Shown here: positions 1-7,695 of the stretch, in pieces | Numbering within the stretch: the stretch's first letter is position 1 | Layout of the letters: every line of letters begins with the position of its first letter | Source: Clostridiales bacterium UBA1316 | Lineage (GTDB): Bacteria > Bacillota > Clostridia > Oscillospirales > Oscillospiraceae | DNA: 61,431 bases | Assembly: GCA_002307055.1 (NCBI GenBank) | Contig: DBTM01000081.1 | Span: 1 to 61,431 of the forward strand | Direction: 5' to 3' | Program-made: the position numbers and the translations under genes | The notes under the pieces: model-generated | Seen by the model: only the letters and a program-made list of their open reading frames with translations | Told to the model about the DNA's origin: nothing | Databases searched by the model: none

Positions 1-71
1 TTTACAATCGCGACTGAACAGTTACAATACATTTACTTAACTCATGGTAGAAATAATACTTTTCTGTTTAC

Positions 72-221
72 TCAAACAATTTTGCTGCCTCTGATTACTC
101 TGATCAAAACAACGATAATCGCTATCACGAGCAGAATATGAATAAACCCGCCCATGGTTGTTGCCGTAACCATCCCAAGAAGCCATAGAATTACAAGAAT
201 CACCGCTATTGTCCATAACAT
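72..221 (-). CDS. lmo0937-family small membrane protein (49 aa)
   Basis: The 49-codon frame starts MLWTIAVILVILWLLG and ends RVIRGSKIV. It is almost entirely hydrophobic, with two membrane segments (about 3-19 and 24-40) joined by a TMGGF turn and a basic tail. From memory this matches the lmo0937/DUF5670 family of tiny membrane proteins of unknown function, often seen beside YtxH, YggT and CsbD-like stress genes. An AGGGTGA sequence lies about 7 bases before the ATG. It is the last gene of the minus-strand set that begins at 1203, 61 bases after the YggT stop. A longer overlapping frame exists on the same strand but has no membrane pattern and no ribosome binding site. Confidence 0.8.
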   Translation of the reverse strand: MLWTIAVILVILWLLGMVTATTMGGFIHILLVIAIIVVLIRVIRGSKIV

Positions 222-282
222 GTGTCATCACCCTATCTAAGTTGATTTATGAGATAACCGAATTCTAATTTGAATCATCACT

Positions 283-627
283 TTACTGCACTTTTATATC
301 TTTACGTTCCCTCAGAGTCACAATTAATTTCACTATTCCCCATGCGATTAACGCGTAAACAACCATTGCAATCATGGTGCTTGGCTCTAGTACAGCTTTC
401 GTTTCAATACCCTGTGTCACTGCGGTTCTGAAAATAGCTGTAAAGGGGGATAGAAATATCTGTGTTATTGCATAGATAAAAGTCACAAAACCACTCGCGG
501 GATTTGCTCCAAGAAGCTTAAAAATGAAACGAAAAGCCAGCAATATTTCCAACAAGCCCAAAAAATAATAAATAATTCTTTTCGCGGTAAAGCTTTTTTT
601 GTCCGCTGTATTCACATCATCATTCAT
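283..627 (-). CDS. YggT-family membrane protein
   Basis: A 114-aa protein. The segment around residues 17-37 (RIIYYFLGLLEILLAFRFIF) followed by a LLGANPASGFV turn and a second hydrophobic block is typical of YggT proteins. A further membrane segment lies at about 84-105, ahead of a charged tail. YggT proteins are small integral membrane proteins of unclear function, linked to osmotic tolerance or division in some bacteria. The start overlaps the stop of the YtxH-like gene by 4 bases (ATGA), and AAGGAG lies upstream, so the two are probably translationally coupled. Confidence 0.85.
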   Translation of the reverse strand: MNDDVNTADKKSFTAKRIIYYFLGLLEILLAFRFIFKLLGANPASGFVTFIYAITQIFLSPFTAIFRTAVTQGIETKAVLEPSTMIAMVVYALIAWGIVKLIVTLRERKDIKVQ

Positions 628-1052
628 TGATTATTCTCCTTAGCTTCCCTGACAATGCTGTCTGCTGTATCACGAATATCCTTAATAATTTTGTCCTGGC
701 CTTCGCTGAATTCTTTTTTTATACCTTCCACTTTGTCCTGTGAAGCGTCTATGAAGCTGTTGACCTTTTCTGCGGTATGTACTGCTGAAGCTGCAACCGC
801 ATCAGAATTTTTAACGGCATAATATTTAAGGTTTTCCACCGTGCCGTTCACTTTGCTTTTCATTTTTTCACGTATCTCTTTTCCTGTTTTTGTTGTTAAT
901 AGAAACCCGGCTGCGGCGCATATACCTGCTGCGGCAATAAAACACATTCCGGCTGCTATATGGTGCGCTGCTTTCGTCCTTGCCCTTATTCTGTCCACTT
1001 TATCGCGTCGATTCATTATGGTTATTCTGTCCAACAAATTATTAATAAACAT
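624..1052 (-). CDS. YtxH-like envelope protein
   Basis: The 142-aa protein has a basic N-terminus, one membrane segment (about 33-52, rich in Ala/Ile/Gly), then TTKTGKEIREKMKSK. That glycine-containing amphipathic start of a long charged helix is characteristic of YtxH/DUF948-type general-stress proteins. The rest is predicted helical or coiled coil. The start was set at the ATG at 1052, which has AGGAGA 7 bases upstream; codons further upstream lack a site. It overlaps the preceding 53-aa gene by 11 bases and the following YggT gene by 4, so this is a tight operon. Function is inferred from family resemblance only. Confidence 0.75.
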   Translation of the reverse strand: MFINNLLDRITIMNRRDKVDRIRARTKAAHHIAAGMCFIAAAGICAAAGFLLTTKTGKEIREKMKSKVNGTVENLKYYAVKNSDAVAASAVHTAEKVNSFIDASQDKVEGIKKEFSEGQDKIIKDIRDTADSIVREAKENNQ

Positions 1053-1203
1053 CACACATTCTCCTATCATGCAGCTCAATTGTAACTATAGTGTTTTTAC
1101 ACGGCTTATGTGCAATACATAGCCCCGCCGCTAAGCCAACTACGGCTGCAATAACAATTACTTTTGGATTTAATTGTAAGGCAGACAACTTTTTAAAATC
1201 CAT
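1042..1203 (-). CDS. Small membrane protein, first gene of the YtxH-YggT operon (53 aa)
   Basis: The frame reads MDFKKLSALQLNPKVIVIAA, then a glycine/alanine-rich membrane helix (about residues 14-31), then a short basic and Cys-containing tail ending in RRMCDVY. An AAAGGAG site lies 9 bases before the ATG. The stop overlaps the start of the YtxH-like gene by 11 bases, so this is probably the promoter-proximal cistron of the four-gene set. I do not recognise the family. Possible roles are a membrane anchor or a coupling leader for ytxH. Confidence 0.6.
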   Translation of the reverse strand: MDFKKLSALQLNPKVIVIAAVVGLAAGLCIAHKPCKNTIVTIELHDRRMCDVY

Positions 1204-1495
1204 TTGGGGTTTCTCCTTTTAATTTTTATTCGCTCAGTGTATCCTGGTTAATTGAACCGGGAATGTAAATCCATTTATTGCATATTCGCATCATATAATA
1301 GTTTTAATTATTAGTAAACATATTTTTGCATTTATTTTTATATTTATTATTAATAATATCGTTCGTCTAATTATTGTAATTTTTGTGTAATTTATTGTTA
1401 CATTATTTTTTATAATTAATTCTGATCGCCAACAATCGTGCGTGCTCTGTTATTTCATATATAAATCCGCGTCAGCTGATTCTCAACAAGATACA
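1204..1495. other. AT-rich intergenic region
   Basis: This stretch is very AT-rich and holds no convincing gene. The promoter of the 53-aa/YtxH/YggT operon must lie here, reading leftward. Many TATAAT-like hexamers occur, so no single -10 box can be chosen with confidence. Confidence 0.4.
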
Positions 1496-1544
1496 AACAC
1501 ACAAGAGGCGGTACGCTCTCAATGCGTTCCGCCTCTTGTGTGTT
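1496..1544 (-). terminator. Long near-perfect hairpin
   Basis: The arms 1496-1511 (AACACACAAGAGGCGG) and 1529-1544 are perfect 16-base complements. An inner ACGC/GCGT stem brings the total to 20 pairs with one mismatch. On the minus strand the right arm is followed by a T-rich but interrupted tract. The hairpin lies 109 bases beyond the stop of the Phd-like gene at 1653 and fits a terminator for it, though a protein-binding or repeat role is possible. Confidence 0.55.
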
Positions 1545-1652
1545 ATGTCAATATTCAAACAATCTGCTCTCGGGCAATGCCTTGCAAATGTACACTCATG
1601 ATATTTGTCCGTGATGTATCTGAACTCTAATGCTTTATGATCTTTCTATTTT

Positions 1653-1961
1653 CTATTCAATGATATCAACTGCCACGCTTTGATCCAAATCTTTTCGTAT
1701 AAGGCCTATTGCGTGATTGTATATCATACTGTCTTTTGGTATTAGGTCAATTATTTTTGCGATATCGATTTCTGAAAGATGTTCAGAAAACTCAATTAAC
1801 GCAGACAACTTGGCATAGTTATTAATTGAAAACAAAACCGCATCAGGTTCATTGTTTTTAAAAACAAATACTTTTCCACATTTTTCGGCTATTTCCCGGC
1901 AAGCCTTGTAATTTTTTGTTACGTCCGAATTTGAAACAATTTCTTCTTTCATTATTTTCAT
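1653..1961 (-). CDS. Phd/YefM-type antitoxin-like protein, copy 1
   Basis: A 102-aa protein. The N-terminal half (IVSNSDVTKNYKACREIAEK, then KVFVFKNNEPDAVLFSI) has the beta-alpha-beta pattern of Phd/YefM antitoxins, which bind operator DNA and neutralise a partner toxin with their C-terminus. The start was put at the ATG at 1961, which has GGTGA 6 bases upstream; an upstream ATG abuts AAAGG too closely. It is clearly paralogous to the gene at 2230-2478, with the same NYK-CR, GK-F-FKNN and PDAV blocks, but its C-terminal tail is longer and unlike. No RelE/Doc-like frame lies beside it, so it may be an orphan regulator. Confidence 0.7.
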   Translation of the reverse strand: MKIMKEEIVSNSDVTKNYKACREIAEKCGKVFVFKNNEPDAVLFSINNYAKLSALIEFSEHLSEIDIAKIIDLIPKDSMIYNHAIGLIRKDLDQSVAVDIIE

Positions 1962-2163
1962 TTGAGTCACCATCCTTTAAGCCCATCTATCACTCAATAC
2001 ATCATACAGGCATTTTAACAATATGTAAACATGTATTTGAATAATATATATTATTATATTAATACTAATTAATGTAATAATGATAATAGTAATATTTTTA
2101 TAAATAAATATAACAATATATGTGATACTCAACCATCTATTCCTGTGCAGCCGAGGCCCACCT

Positions 2164-2214
2164 GTCATTTCCGCTTGAAATGACGGGCGAAACACTGCAA
2201 GTAGTGTTCCGCCC
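2164..2214 (-). terminator. Two adjacent hairpins between the antitoxin-like genes
   Basis: The first stem is 2164-2184 (GTCATTTC, 5-base loop, GAAATGAC). The second is 2185-2214 (GGGCGAAACACT, 6-base loop, AGTGTTCCGCCC, one mismatch). They lie 16-66 bases after the stop of the antitoxin-like gene at 2230 and probably end its transcript. The spacer 1977-2163 beside them is otherwise extremely AT-rich and holds no supported gene. Confidence 0.5.
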
Positions 2215-2229
2215 GCTAACCTGGTATAC

Positions 2230-2478
2230 TTAAGTTTTCTTTTTTACGTGATTTGCTATTGTCTTTAAAAACTCTTCGGTTTCATTTTTGTCGAGATCAT
2301 CCAGATACTCGATAACCGATGAGAGTCTTTCATATTCTGCTATCGGGAACATGACAGCGTCCGGTTGGTTGTTTTTAAAGATGAATATTTTGCCCATATG
2401 CTCCGCTTTATCTCTGCAGGACTTATAATTTGCTGTTATTTCAGAGTTTGAGACAATTGCTGCCGAGTGAATCCGCAT
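2230..2478 (-). CDS. Phd/YefM-type antitoxin-like protein, copy 2
   Basis: An 82-aa protein with IVSNSEITANYKSCRDKAEH and KIFIFKNNQPDAVMFPIAEY, the Phd/YefM fold signature, followed by an acidic then basic tail ending VKKKT. It matches copy 1 (1653-1961) residue for residue over much of the first 60 positions, so the two arose by duplication. The ribosome binding site is weak (GGCAGG about 8 bases upstream). A palindrome at 2502-2529 lies 24 bases before the start and is a likely autoregulatory operator. No toxin gene is adjacent. Confidence 0.7.
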   Translation of the reverse strand: MRIHSAAIVSNSEITANYKSCRDKAEHMGKIFIFKNNQPDAVMFPIAEYERLSSVIEYLDDLDKNETEEFLKTIANHVKKKT

Positions 2479-2501
2479 ATACTGTTACCTGCCCATAATT
2501 G

Positions 2502-2529
2502 TTATTGTTTAATAATATTATAACAATAA
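2502..2529. promoter_or_regulatory. AT-rich palindrome, candidate antitoxin operator
   Basis: The two 14-base halves, starting TTATTGTT and ending AACAATAA, match as an inverted repeat at 11 of 14 positions. It sits just upstream of the antitoxin-like gene. Phd-family antitoxins usually bind such palindromes to repress their own promoter. Confidence 0.4.
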
Positions 2530-2756
2530 TTGTATTAAGTCAACTAATATGTCTAATGATTTTTAATGCATTTTTGCATATAATATCGCATTTAATTGTT
2601 GCAACTATTGTACTGCTTAATACAAAGCCGACATAATCTGAAATAAATAAGTATATTAACTAAAATATATACGCGCCACTTATAATTTTTCGATTCTTGA
2701 AATTACTTGAATATCTGTCAAGCCTGTTGTATTATTAACCATATTTGCAACACGCC

Positions 2757-2793
2757 ACAAAAGACCGAAGAGTTTTGCTCTTTGGCCTTTTGT
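2757..2793. terminator. 16-base-pair hairpin
   Basis: The arms ACAAAAGACCGAAGAG and CTCTTTGGCCTTTTGT flank a 5-base loop. Read leftward the stem is complete if G-U pairs are allowed; read rightward it has two mismatches but a T-richer tail. No gene ends close to it, so its role is unclear. Confidence 0.35.
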
Positions 2794-2972
2794 ATATCCT
2801 TATCATAATCCGGCTATTATCGGTGAATATAAATCTGCGCACCTATAATGATAACATTTTGTGAAATTCTATAGAAATTATCTGAAGGCATTGACAGTGA
2901 ATATAATAAATTCTATAATTCCGAATAGGGTTAATTACTAACAGTGTGAGCAATGTATATAAGGAGAATCAA

Positions 2973-3473
2973 ATGGATTATTCTTTAATGGCTAACGAGC
3001 TGTTAAAAAAAATGACTGTCATAATTCGTTCTTCTCAGCATAAAAAATTCGGCGAATTTGTTGAGGGTGAGATGTTCGTATTGAAGCATCTTACCTTTGT
3101 CAATGAGAAGGCTTTACCCAGTGAGCTTGCTTCTGCGATGCATATAAGCACATCAAGAATCGCCGCAATTCTGAACAGTCTGGAGCGCAAAGGCTGGATT
3201 ACCCGGGAAATCGACGAAACGGACCGCCGGAGAATTTTAGTTGCGCTGACAGTCACCGGGAAGCAATTCCTCATGGAAAAGCATCAGCTTATTCACAAAA
3301 CAATGGAAAGTGTATTGCTGAAGCTTGGTGAGAGCGACACATACGAGGCATTCCGGATTCTAGACCGCGTCATCGATATTTACAAAGAAATGATGCCGCC
3401 GGAAAAAAGAAGTTGTATATTCAAAGATTATACAGATACATTAAATCAAGTAAATAAAGGAGACACCTTGTGA
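2973..3473 (+). CDS. MarR-family transcriptional regulator of the ABC exporter operon
   Basis: A 166-aa winged-helix regulator. The recognition region SELASAMHISTSRIAAILNS (about 50-70) is followed by the wing ITREIDETDRRRILVALT, where the DRR pattern is typical of MarR. The start is the ATG at 2973 with AAGGAG 7 bases upstream; in-frame codons from 2946 lack a site. Its stop overlaps the GTG start of the first exporter gene by 3 bases, so regulator and transporter are co-transcribed and coupled. MarR-ABC-ABC operons in Clostridia usually respond to drugs or toxic metabolites. The inducer cannot be told from sequence. Confidence 0.9.
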   Translation: MDYSLMANELLKKMTVIIRSSQHKKFGEFVEGEMFVLKHLTFVNEKALPSELASAMHISTSRIAAILNSLERKGWITREIDETDRRRILVALTVTGKQFLMEKHQLIHKTMESVLLKLGESDTYEAFRILDRVIDIYKEMMPPEKRSCIFKDYTDTLNQVNKGDTL

Positions 3474-5629
3474 AAATCATCGGATTTTTGAGAAAAGCGA
3501 AGCTGACCGTACTCATTGTCATACTGCTGTTGGTTATTCAAGCCTACTGCGATTTATCGCTGCCGTCCTATACAAGCAACATCGTTGACGTCGGTATTCA
3601 GCAGAGCGGCATTGCCAACGCCGTCCCGACGCAGTTAAGGGCGGATACTCTCAGCAGCATTGAGCTTTTTATGCCGGACAGTGATGTCAAGACTGTCGAG
3701 AGCTATTACACGGAAAACAGCGACGGCATATATAAGCTCAATACAATAGACACGGATACGAATACTAAGCTGGATGCCATTCTGGGCAAGCCCATCGTAA
3801 TTTTGATGGGACTCGAAACTGCAAAAACGTATGATATCAGTCAAATCAAAGCCGCAGTAAAAGCTGGTATGATGACAAAAGACGAGCTGCTGCAGAAAAT
3901 CAATGACAATATGCCGGCTGCCATGAAAGACTTAAGCAGCACCTTTATTGACCAGGAAGCCGTCCAATACATCAAGACCGAGTATCAGGTTATGGGTATT
4001 GATACGAACAAATTGCAGACGAACTATTTAATCACATCCGGTGCGAAAATGCTCGGCGTAGTGCTCATCAGTGTGTCGTCGGCTATCATCGGTGCCTTTC
4101 TCGCCAGCCGCGCCGCCGCTAAAATCGCAATGGAACTGCGTGGGACTGTGTTTAAAAAAGTCGTTTCCTTTTCAAACCAGGAGCTTGATAAATTTTCGAC
4201 TGCTTCTTTAATCACTCGGACGACCAACGATATCCAGCAGGTGCAGATGGTGCTTGTGATGGTCATGCGGCTCGTCTTCTACGCACCTATTCTCGGAATC
4301 GGCGGCATTATCAAGGTGTATAACACGCATACAGGCATGGGCTGGATTATTCTGGTGGCTGTCGGCGTAATCGCACTGCTTGTCGGCGGACTTGTCTCTA
4401 TTGCGATGCCAAAGTTTAAAATCATGCAGACTCTGATTGATAAGCTGAATTTGGTCAGCCGTGAGATTCTCACCGGTATTCCTGTTATCCGCGCTTTCAG
4501 CCGTGAGAAAAAAGAGGAATCACGCTTTGACAGAGCAAGCCGTGATCTAATGGAAACGCAATTATTTACGAACAGAGCCATGACCTTTATGATGCCGATC
4601 ATGATGATGCTCATGAATTGCGTTATGTTGGCGATTGTTTGGTTCGGCGCGAAGGGTATCAATGTCGGCACCATGCAGGTCGGCGATATGCTGGCTTTTA
4701 TGAACTACTCCATGATGATCATTATGTCCTTTATGATGTTTACAATGATGTCCATCATGCTTCCCCGCGCCAATGTCGCTGCTGAGCGTATCATTGAGGT
4801 TATTAACACGAAACCGATAATTATTGATAAAGATAAGGTCTTCGATGACAGGCTCACCGATGTGAAGGGTGTCATATCGTTCAATAATGTCTCCTTCCGT
4901 TACCCCGATGAGGAAAATGATGTGCTCAAGCATATCACCTTTACAGCGCTCCCCGGCAAGACAACCGCCATCATCGGCAGTACGGGCAGCGGAAAATCAA
5001 CTGTCATCCATATGATTCCGAGGTTTTACGACGCGACAGAGGGCAGCATTACTTTAGATGGTGTCGATATCCGGGATATCAGTCAGAAGAAGCTCCGCAG
5101 CTTCCTTGGCTATGTCCCTCAAAAAGGGATATTATTCTCCGGCGATATCGAATCGAACATCAAGTTCGGCGGTGATGATATCACAGACAGTGCGATGACG
5201 AGGGCTGCCGGGATCGCGCAGGCCACGGATTTTATCGGCCAGAAAACAGAACAGTACCAAAGCTCAATTGCGCAGGGCGGGACGAATGTATCCGGCGGAC
5301 AAAAACAGCGGCTGTCCATCGCCCGTGCCATCGCTAAAGATCCGAAGGTTTATTTATTTGACGACAGCTTCTCCGCGCTGGATTATAAGACCGATGTCAC
5401 ACTGCGCCGGGCGCTGAACGAATCCGTCAAAGATGCGACTGTTATCATCGTCGCGCAGCGAATCTCCACAGCCCTGCATGCCGACCAGATTATCGTCCTT
5501 GAAGACGGTACTGTGGCAGGCATCGGTATCCATGATGAACTCATGAAAAGCTGTGAGGCTTATCGGGAGATTGCCCGAAGCCAACTCAATGAACGAGAAC
5601 TCGGAATGAAAGGCGGTGACGCACAATGA
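3470..5629 (+). CDS. Heterodimeric ABC exporter subunit with degenerate catalytic site (719 aa)
   Basis: A fused membrane domain and ATPase of the multidrug/lipid exporter type. TM1 (about 11-30) is followed by an unusually long loop of about 155 residues (35-190), then five more membrane segments and the nucleotide-binding domain. Walker A is GSTGSGKST (about 503) and the signature is VSGGQKQRLSIARA (about 606). The Walker B end is VYLFDDSFSALD, with Asp in place of the catalytic Glu, and the H-loop reads VAQRIS, with Gln in place of His. This is the catalytically weak half of a heterodimer. GTG start with AAAGGAG upstream; the gene overlaps its partner by 4 bases. Substrate unknown. Confidence 0.92.
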   Translation: MKIIGFLRKAKLTVLIVILLLVIQAYCDLSLPSYTSNIVDVGIQQSGIANAVPTQLRADTLSSIELFMPDSDVKTVESYYTENSDGIYKLNTIDTDTNTKLDAILGKPIVILMGLETAKTYDISQIKAAVKAGMMTKDELLQKINDNMPAAMKDLSSTFIDQEAVQYIKTEYQVMGIDTNKLQTNYLITSGAKMLGVVLISVSSAIIGAFLASRAAAKIAMELRGTVFKKVVSFSNQELDKFSTASLITRTTNDIQQVQMVLVMVMRLVFYAPILGIGGIIKVYNTHTGMGWIILVAVGVIALLVGGLVSIAMPKFKIMQTLIDKLNLVSREILTGIPVIRAFSREKKEESRFDRASRDLMETQLFTNRAMTFMMPIMMMLMNCVMLAIVWFGAKGINVGTMQVGDMLAFMNYSMMIIMSFMMFTMMSIMLPRANVAAERIIEVINTKPIIIDKDKVFDDRLTDVKGVISFNNVSFRYPDEENDVLKHITFTALPGKTTAIIGSTGSGKSTVIHMIPRFYDATEGSITLDGVDIRDISQKKLRSFLGYVPQKGILFSGDIESNIKFGGDDITDSAMTRAAGIAQATDFIGQKTEQYQSSIAQGGTNVSGGQKQRLSIARAIAKDPKVYLFDDSFSALDYKTDVTLRRALNESVKDATVIIVAQRISTALHADQIIVLEDGTVAGIGIHDELMKSCEAYREIARSQLNERELGMKGGDAQ

Positions 5630-7500
5630 GTGAGCGCAGTGATCGTACGGCTGCATCAGCGTCAGCGTCGAAACCAAACAGACCTATGGGCGGCCCGATG
5701 GGCAGGGGTTTAGCTCCGGTAGAAAAAGCCAAGGATTTCAAGGGCACAATCAGAAAACTTATCAAGTATATGAGCCGCTATAAAATCGGCGTGGGTGCCG
5801 TCCTGCTCTTCGCCGTAGGGAGCGTCATCTTCAATATTTTTGGCCCGAAAATTCTAGGTAACGCAATCACGGAAATATTCACCGGCGTTATGGCGAAACT
5901 CGGAGGAAACGGCGGCATCGATTTCCATAAAGTCGGTTTAATACTCCTCACGGTTATTGTTTTATACGCCGCAAGCGCCGTCTTCAACTTTATCCAAGGC
6001 TGGATCATGACCGGCATCACGCAGAAAATATGCTTCGGACTGCGCCGTGAAATCAGTGAAAAAATCAATCGCATGCCGATGAAATATTTTGAAAGCATGA
6101 CGATCGGCGAGGTGCTCTCCCGTATCACAAACGATGTTGACACACTGAATACAGGCCTCAACCAAAGCGTCACCACGCTCATCACAAGCGTCACCACCTT
6201 AATCGGCATTTCAGTCATGATGCTGACAATCAGCCCCCTCATGACGCTCATCGCCTTTATCATTCTGCCGATATCGGCTGGGCTGCTGTCAATCTTAGTT
6301 AAGTTCAGCCAGAAATTCTTTAAAAATCAGCAGAAATATCTGGGTAAGGTCAATGGGCAGGTCGAGGAAGTCTACAGCGGCCATAATGTCGTAAAAGCCT
6401 TCAACCGTGAGGACGCTGCTCTTGAAGAGTTTAGCGATACCAATCAGAAGCTGTTTGAATCCGCCTGGAAAAGTCAGTTTATCTCCGGCATGATGATGCC
6501 GATTATGAATTTCGTCGGAAACCTGGGTTATGTCGGCGTTGTCATTTCCGGTGGCCTTCTCGTCATTAAGGGTACTATTTCCATTGGGGATATTCAAGCT
6601 TTTATCCAGTATATCCGTCAATTTACGCAGCCGATCTCTCAAGCCGCTCAAGTCATCAACATGGTTCAAAGTATGGCTGCCGGTGCTGAACGTGTCTTCC
6701 AATTTCTCGCTGAGGAAGAGGAAGACCAGACCGTCGAAAATCCCGCATCAAAATATGATATCCGCGGCGGTGTCAGCTTTGATCATGTGCGTTTCGGATA
6801 CACGCCGGAAGAGATCATTATCAAGGATTTCACCTGTGAAGTCGCGCCGGGGCAGATGGTTGCGATTGTCGGTCCGACCGGCGCCGGTAAAACAACAATG
6901 GTTAAGCTTCTCATGCGTTTTTATGACGTTTTGAGCGGCAGTATCAAGATTGACGGTCATGACCTGCGCAGCTTCAATCGCTCGGAGCTTCGCGAAGGCT
7001 TCGGCATGGTGCTGCAGGATACGTGGCTCTTCAAAGGGTCCATTAAGGAAAATATCCGTTACGGTCGTCTTGACGCGTCCGACGAAGAGGTCGTTGCAGC
7101 AGCAAAAGCCGCTCAGGTTGACCATTTTATCATGACTCTGCCTGAGGGCTACAACACAGAGCTAAATGAAGAGGCTTCCAACGTGTCCGAGGGCCAAAGA
7201 CAGCTGATCACGATCGCGCGCGCAATACTGGCCGACAAGCCCATTCTGATTCTTGACGAAGCGACCTCGAGTGTTGACACGCGAACCGAGCTCGGAATTC
7301 AAAAAGCTATGGCATATCTTATGGAGGGCCGCACAAGCTTTGTCATCGCCCACCGCCTCTCAACCGTCCGGGAAGCCGACGTGATCCTTGTTATGCGAGA
7401 CGGCGACATCGTCGAATTCGGAACGCACGAGCAGCTTCTGGATAAAAACGGTTTCTACGCCGACCTGTACAACAGCCAGTTCGAGGAAATATTGGCCTGA
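5626..7500 (+). CDS. Heterodimeric ABC exporter subunit with intact Walker B (624 aa)
   Basis: Partner of the preceding subunit. An N-terminal tail rich in Ser, Pro and Gly (1-28) precedes six membrane segments and an ATPase domain. Walker A is GPTGAGKTT (about 415), Walker B is ILILDEATSSVD with the catalytic Glu, and the H-loop His is kept (IAHRLS). The signature motif is altered to VSEGQRQ (about 519) instead of LSGGQ. Pairing the SGGQ of one subunit with the Glu of the other gives one working and one dead ATP site, as in BmrCD-like exporters. It is the last gene of the operon, ending at the terminator at 7529. Confidence 0.92.
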   Translation: MSERSDRTAASASASKPNRPMGGPMGRGLAPVEKAKDFKGTIRKLIKYMSRYKIGVGAVLLFAVGSVIFNIFGPKILGNAITEIFTGVMAKLGGNGGIDFHKVGLILLTVIVLYAASAVFNFIQGWIMTGITQKICFGLRREISEKINRMPMKYFESMTIGEVLSRITNDVDTLNTGLNQSVTTLITSVTTLIGISVMMLTISPLMTLIAFIILPISAGLLSILVKFSQKFFKNQQKYLGKVNGQVEEVYSGHNVVKAFNREDAALEEFSDTNQKLFESAWKSQFISGMMMPIMNFVGNLGYVGVVISGGLLVIKGTISIGDIQAFIQYIRQFTQPISQAAQVINMVQSMAAGAERVFQFLAEEEEDQTVENPASKYDIRGGVSFDHVRFGYTPEEIIIKDFTCEVAPGQMVAIVGPTGAGKTTMVKLLMRFYDVLSGSIKIDGHDLRSFNRSELREGFGMVLQDTWLFKGSIKENIRYGRLDASDEEVVAAAKAAQVDHFIMTLPEGYNTELNEEASNVSEGQRQLITIARAILADKPILILDEATSSVDTRTELGIQKAMAYLMEGRTSFVIAHRLSTVREADVILVMRDGDIVEFGTHEQLLDKNGFYADLYNSQFEEILA

Positions 7501-7528
7501 TTCCCTGCTGCTCATATCCTATATTGAA

Positions 7529-7560
7529 TAAAAGCCGCCAATAAATGGCGGCTTTTATTT
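7529..7560 (+). terminator. Rho-independent terminator of the MarR-ABC operon
   Basis: The stem TAAAAGCCGCC / GGCGGCTTTTA has a 7-base loop and is followed by TTT. It lies 29 bases after the stop at 7500. Confidence 0.85.
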
Positions 7561-7604
7561 ATATCTGTTCCACTTGTTTTCTGTTTCAGTAAATTATTAA
7601 TAAA

Positions 7605-7642
7605 AAAATACGTTATTTGTCTATTAATATTTAACGTATTTT
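7605..7642. promoter_or_regulatory. Inverted repeat upstream of the LacI-type gene
   Basis: AAATACGTTA (7606-7615) and TAACGTATTT (7632-7641) are perfect inverted copies 16 bases apart. A further ACGTA occurs at 7656. A possible -10 (TATGAT, about 7673) lies downstream. This could be an autoregulatory operator for the regulator at 7696, although LacI sites are usually contiguous palindromes. Confidence 0.35.
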
Positions 7643-7695
7643 ATTTAATTCTTTTACGTAATATGATATGATAATAATGATAAGGGGGTGTTTTA

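Larger units (their letters stand above)
2479..2972. other. Intergenic region upstream of both flanking genes
   Basis: About 490 bases without a gene. It holds the palindrome at 2502-2529 and the hairpin at 2757-2793. The rest is AT-rich and must carry the divergent promoters of the antitoxin-like gene and the MarR-ABC operon. I found no clear consensus -35/-10 pair. Confidence 0.4.

Noticed and set aside
37..231. A 64-codon minus-strand frame at the window start
   Set aside because: It overlaps the lmo0937-like membrane gene in another frame, has polar low-complexity sequence and no family resemblance. The membrane protein is the better reading.
1977..2195. A 72-codon minus-strand frame between the two antitoxin-like genes, considered as a toxin
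   Set aside because: It has no ribosome binding site, runs through two hairpins and a low-complexity AT stretch (Ile/Tyr runs), and matches no toxin family.
1496..2214. The strong hairpins around the antitoxin-like genes, considered as a CRISPR array or transposon ends
   Set aside because: The stems differ in sequence, do not repeat, and no transposase or regular spacing is present.
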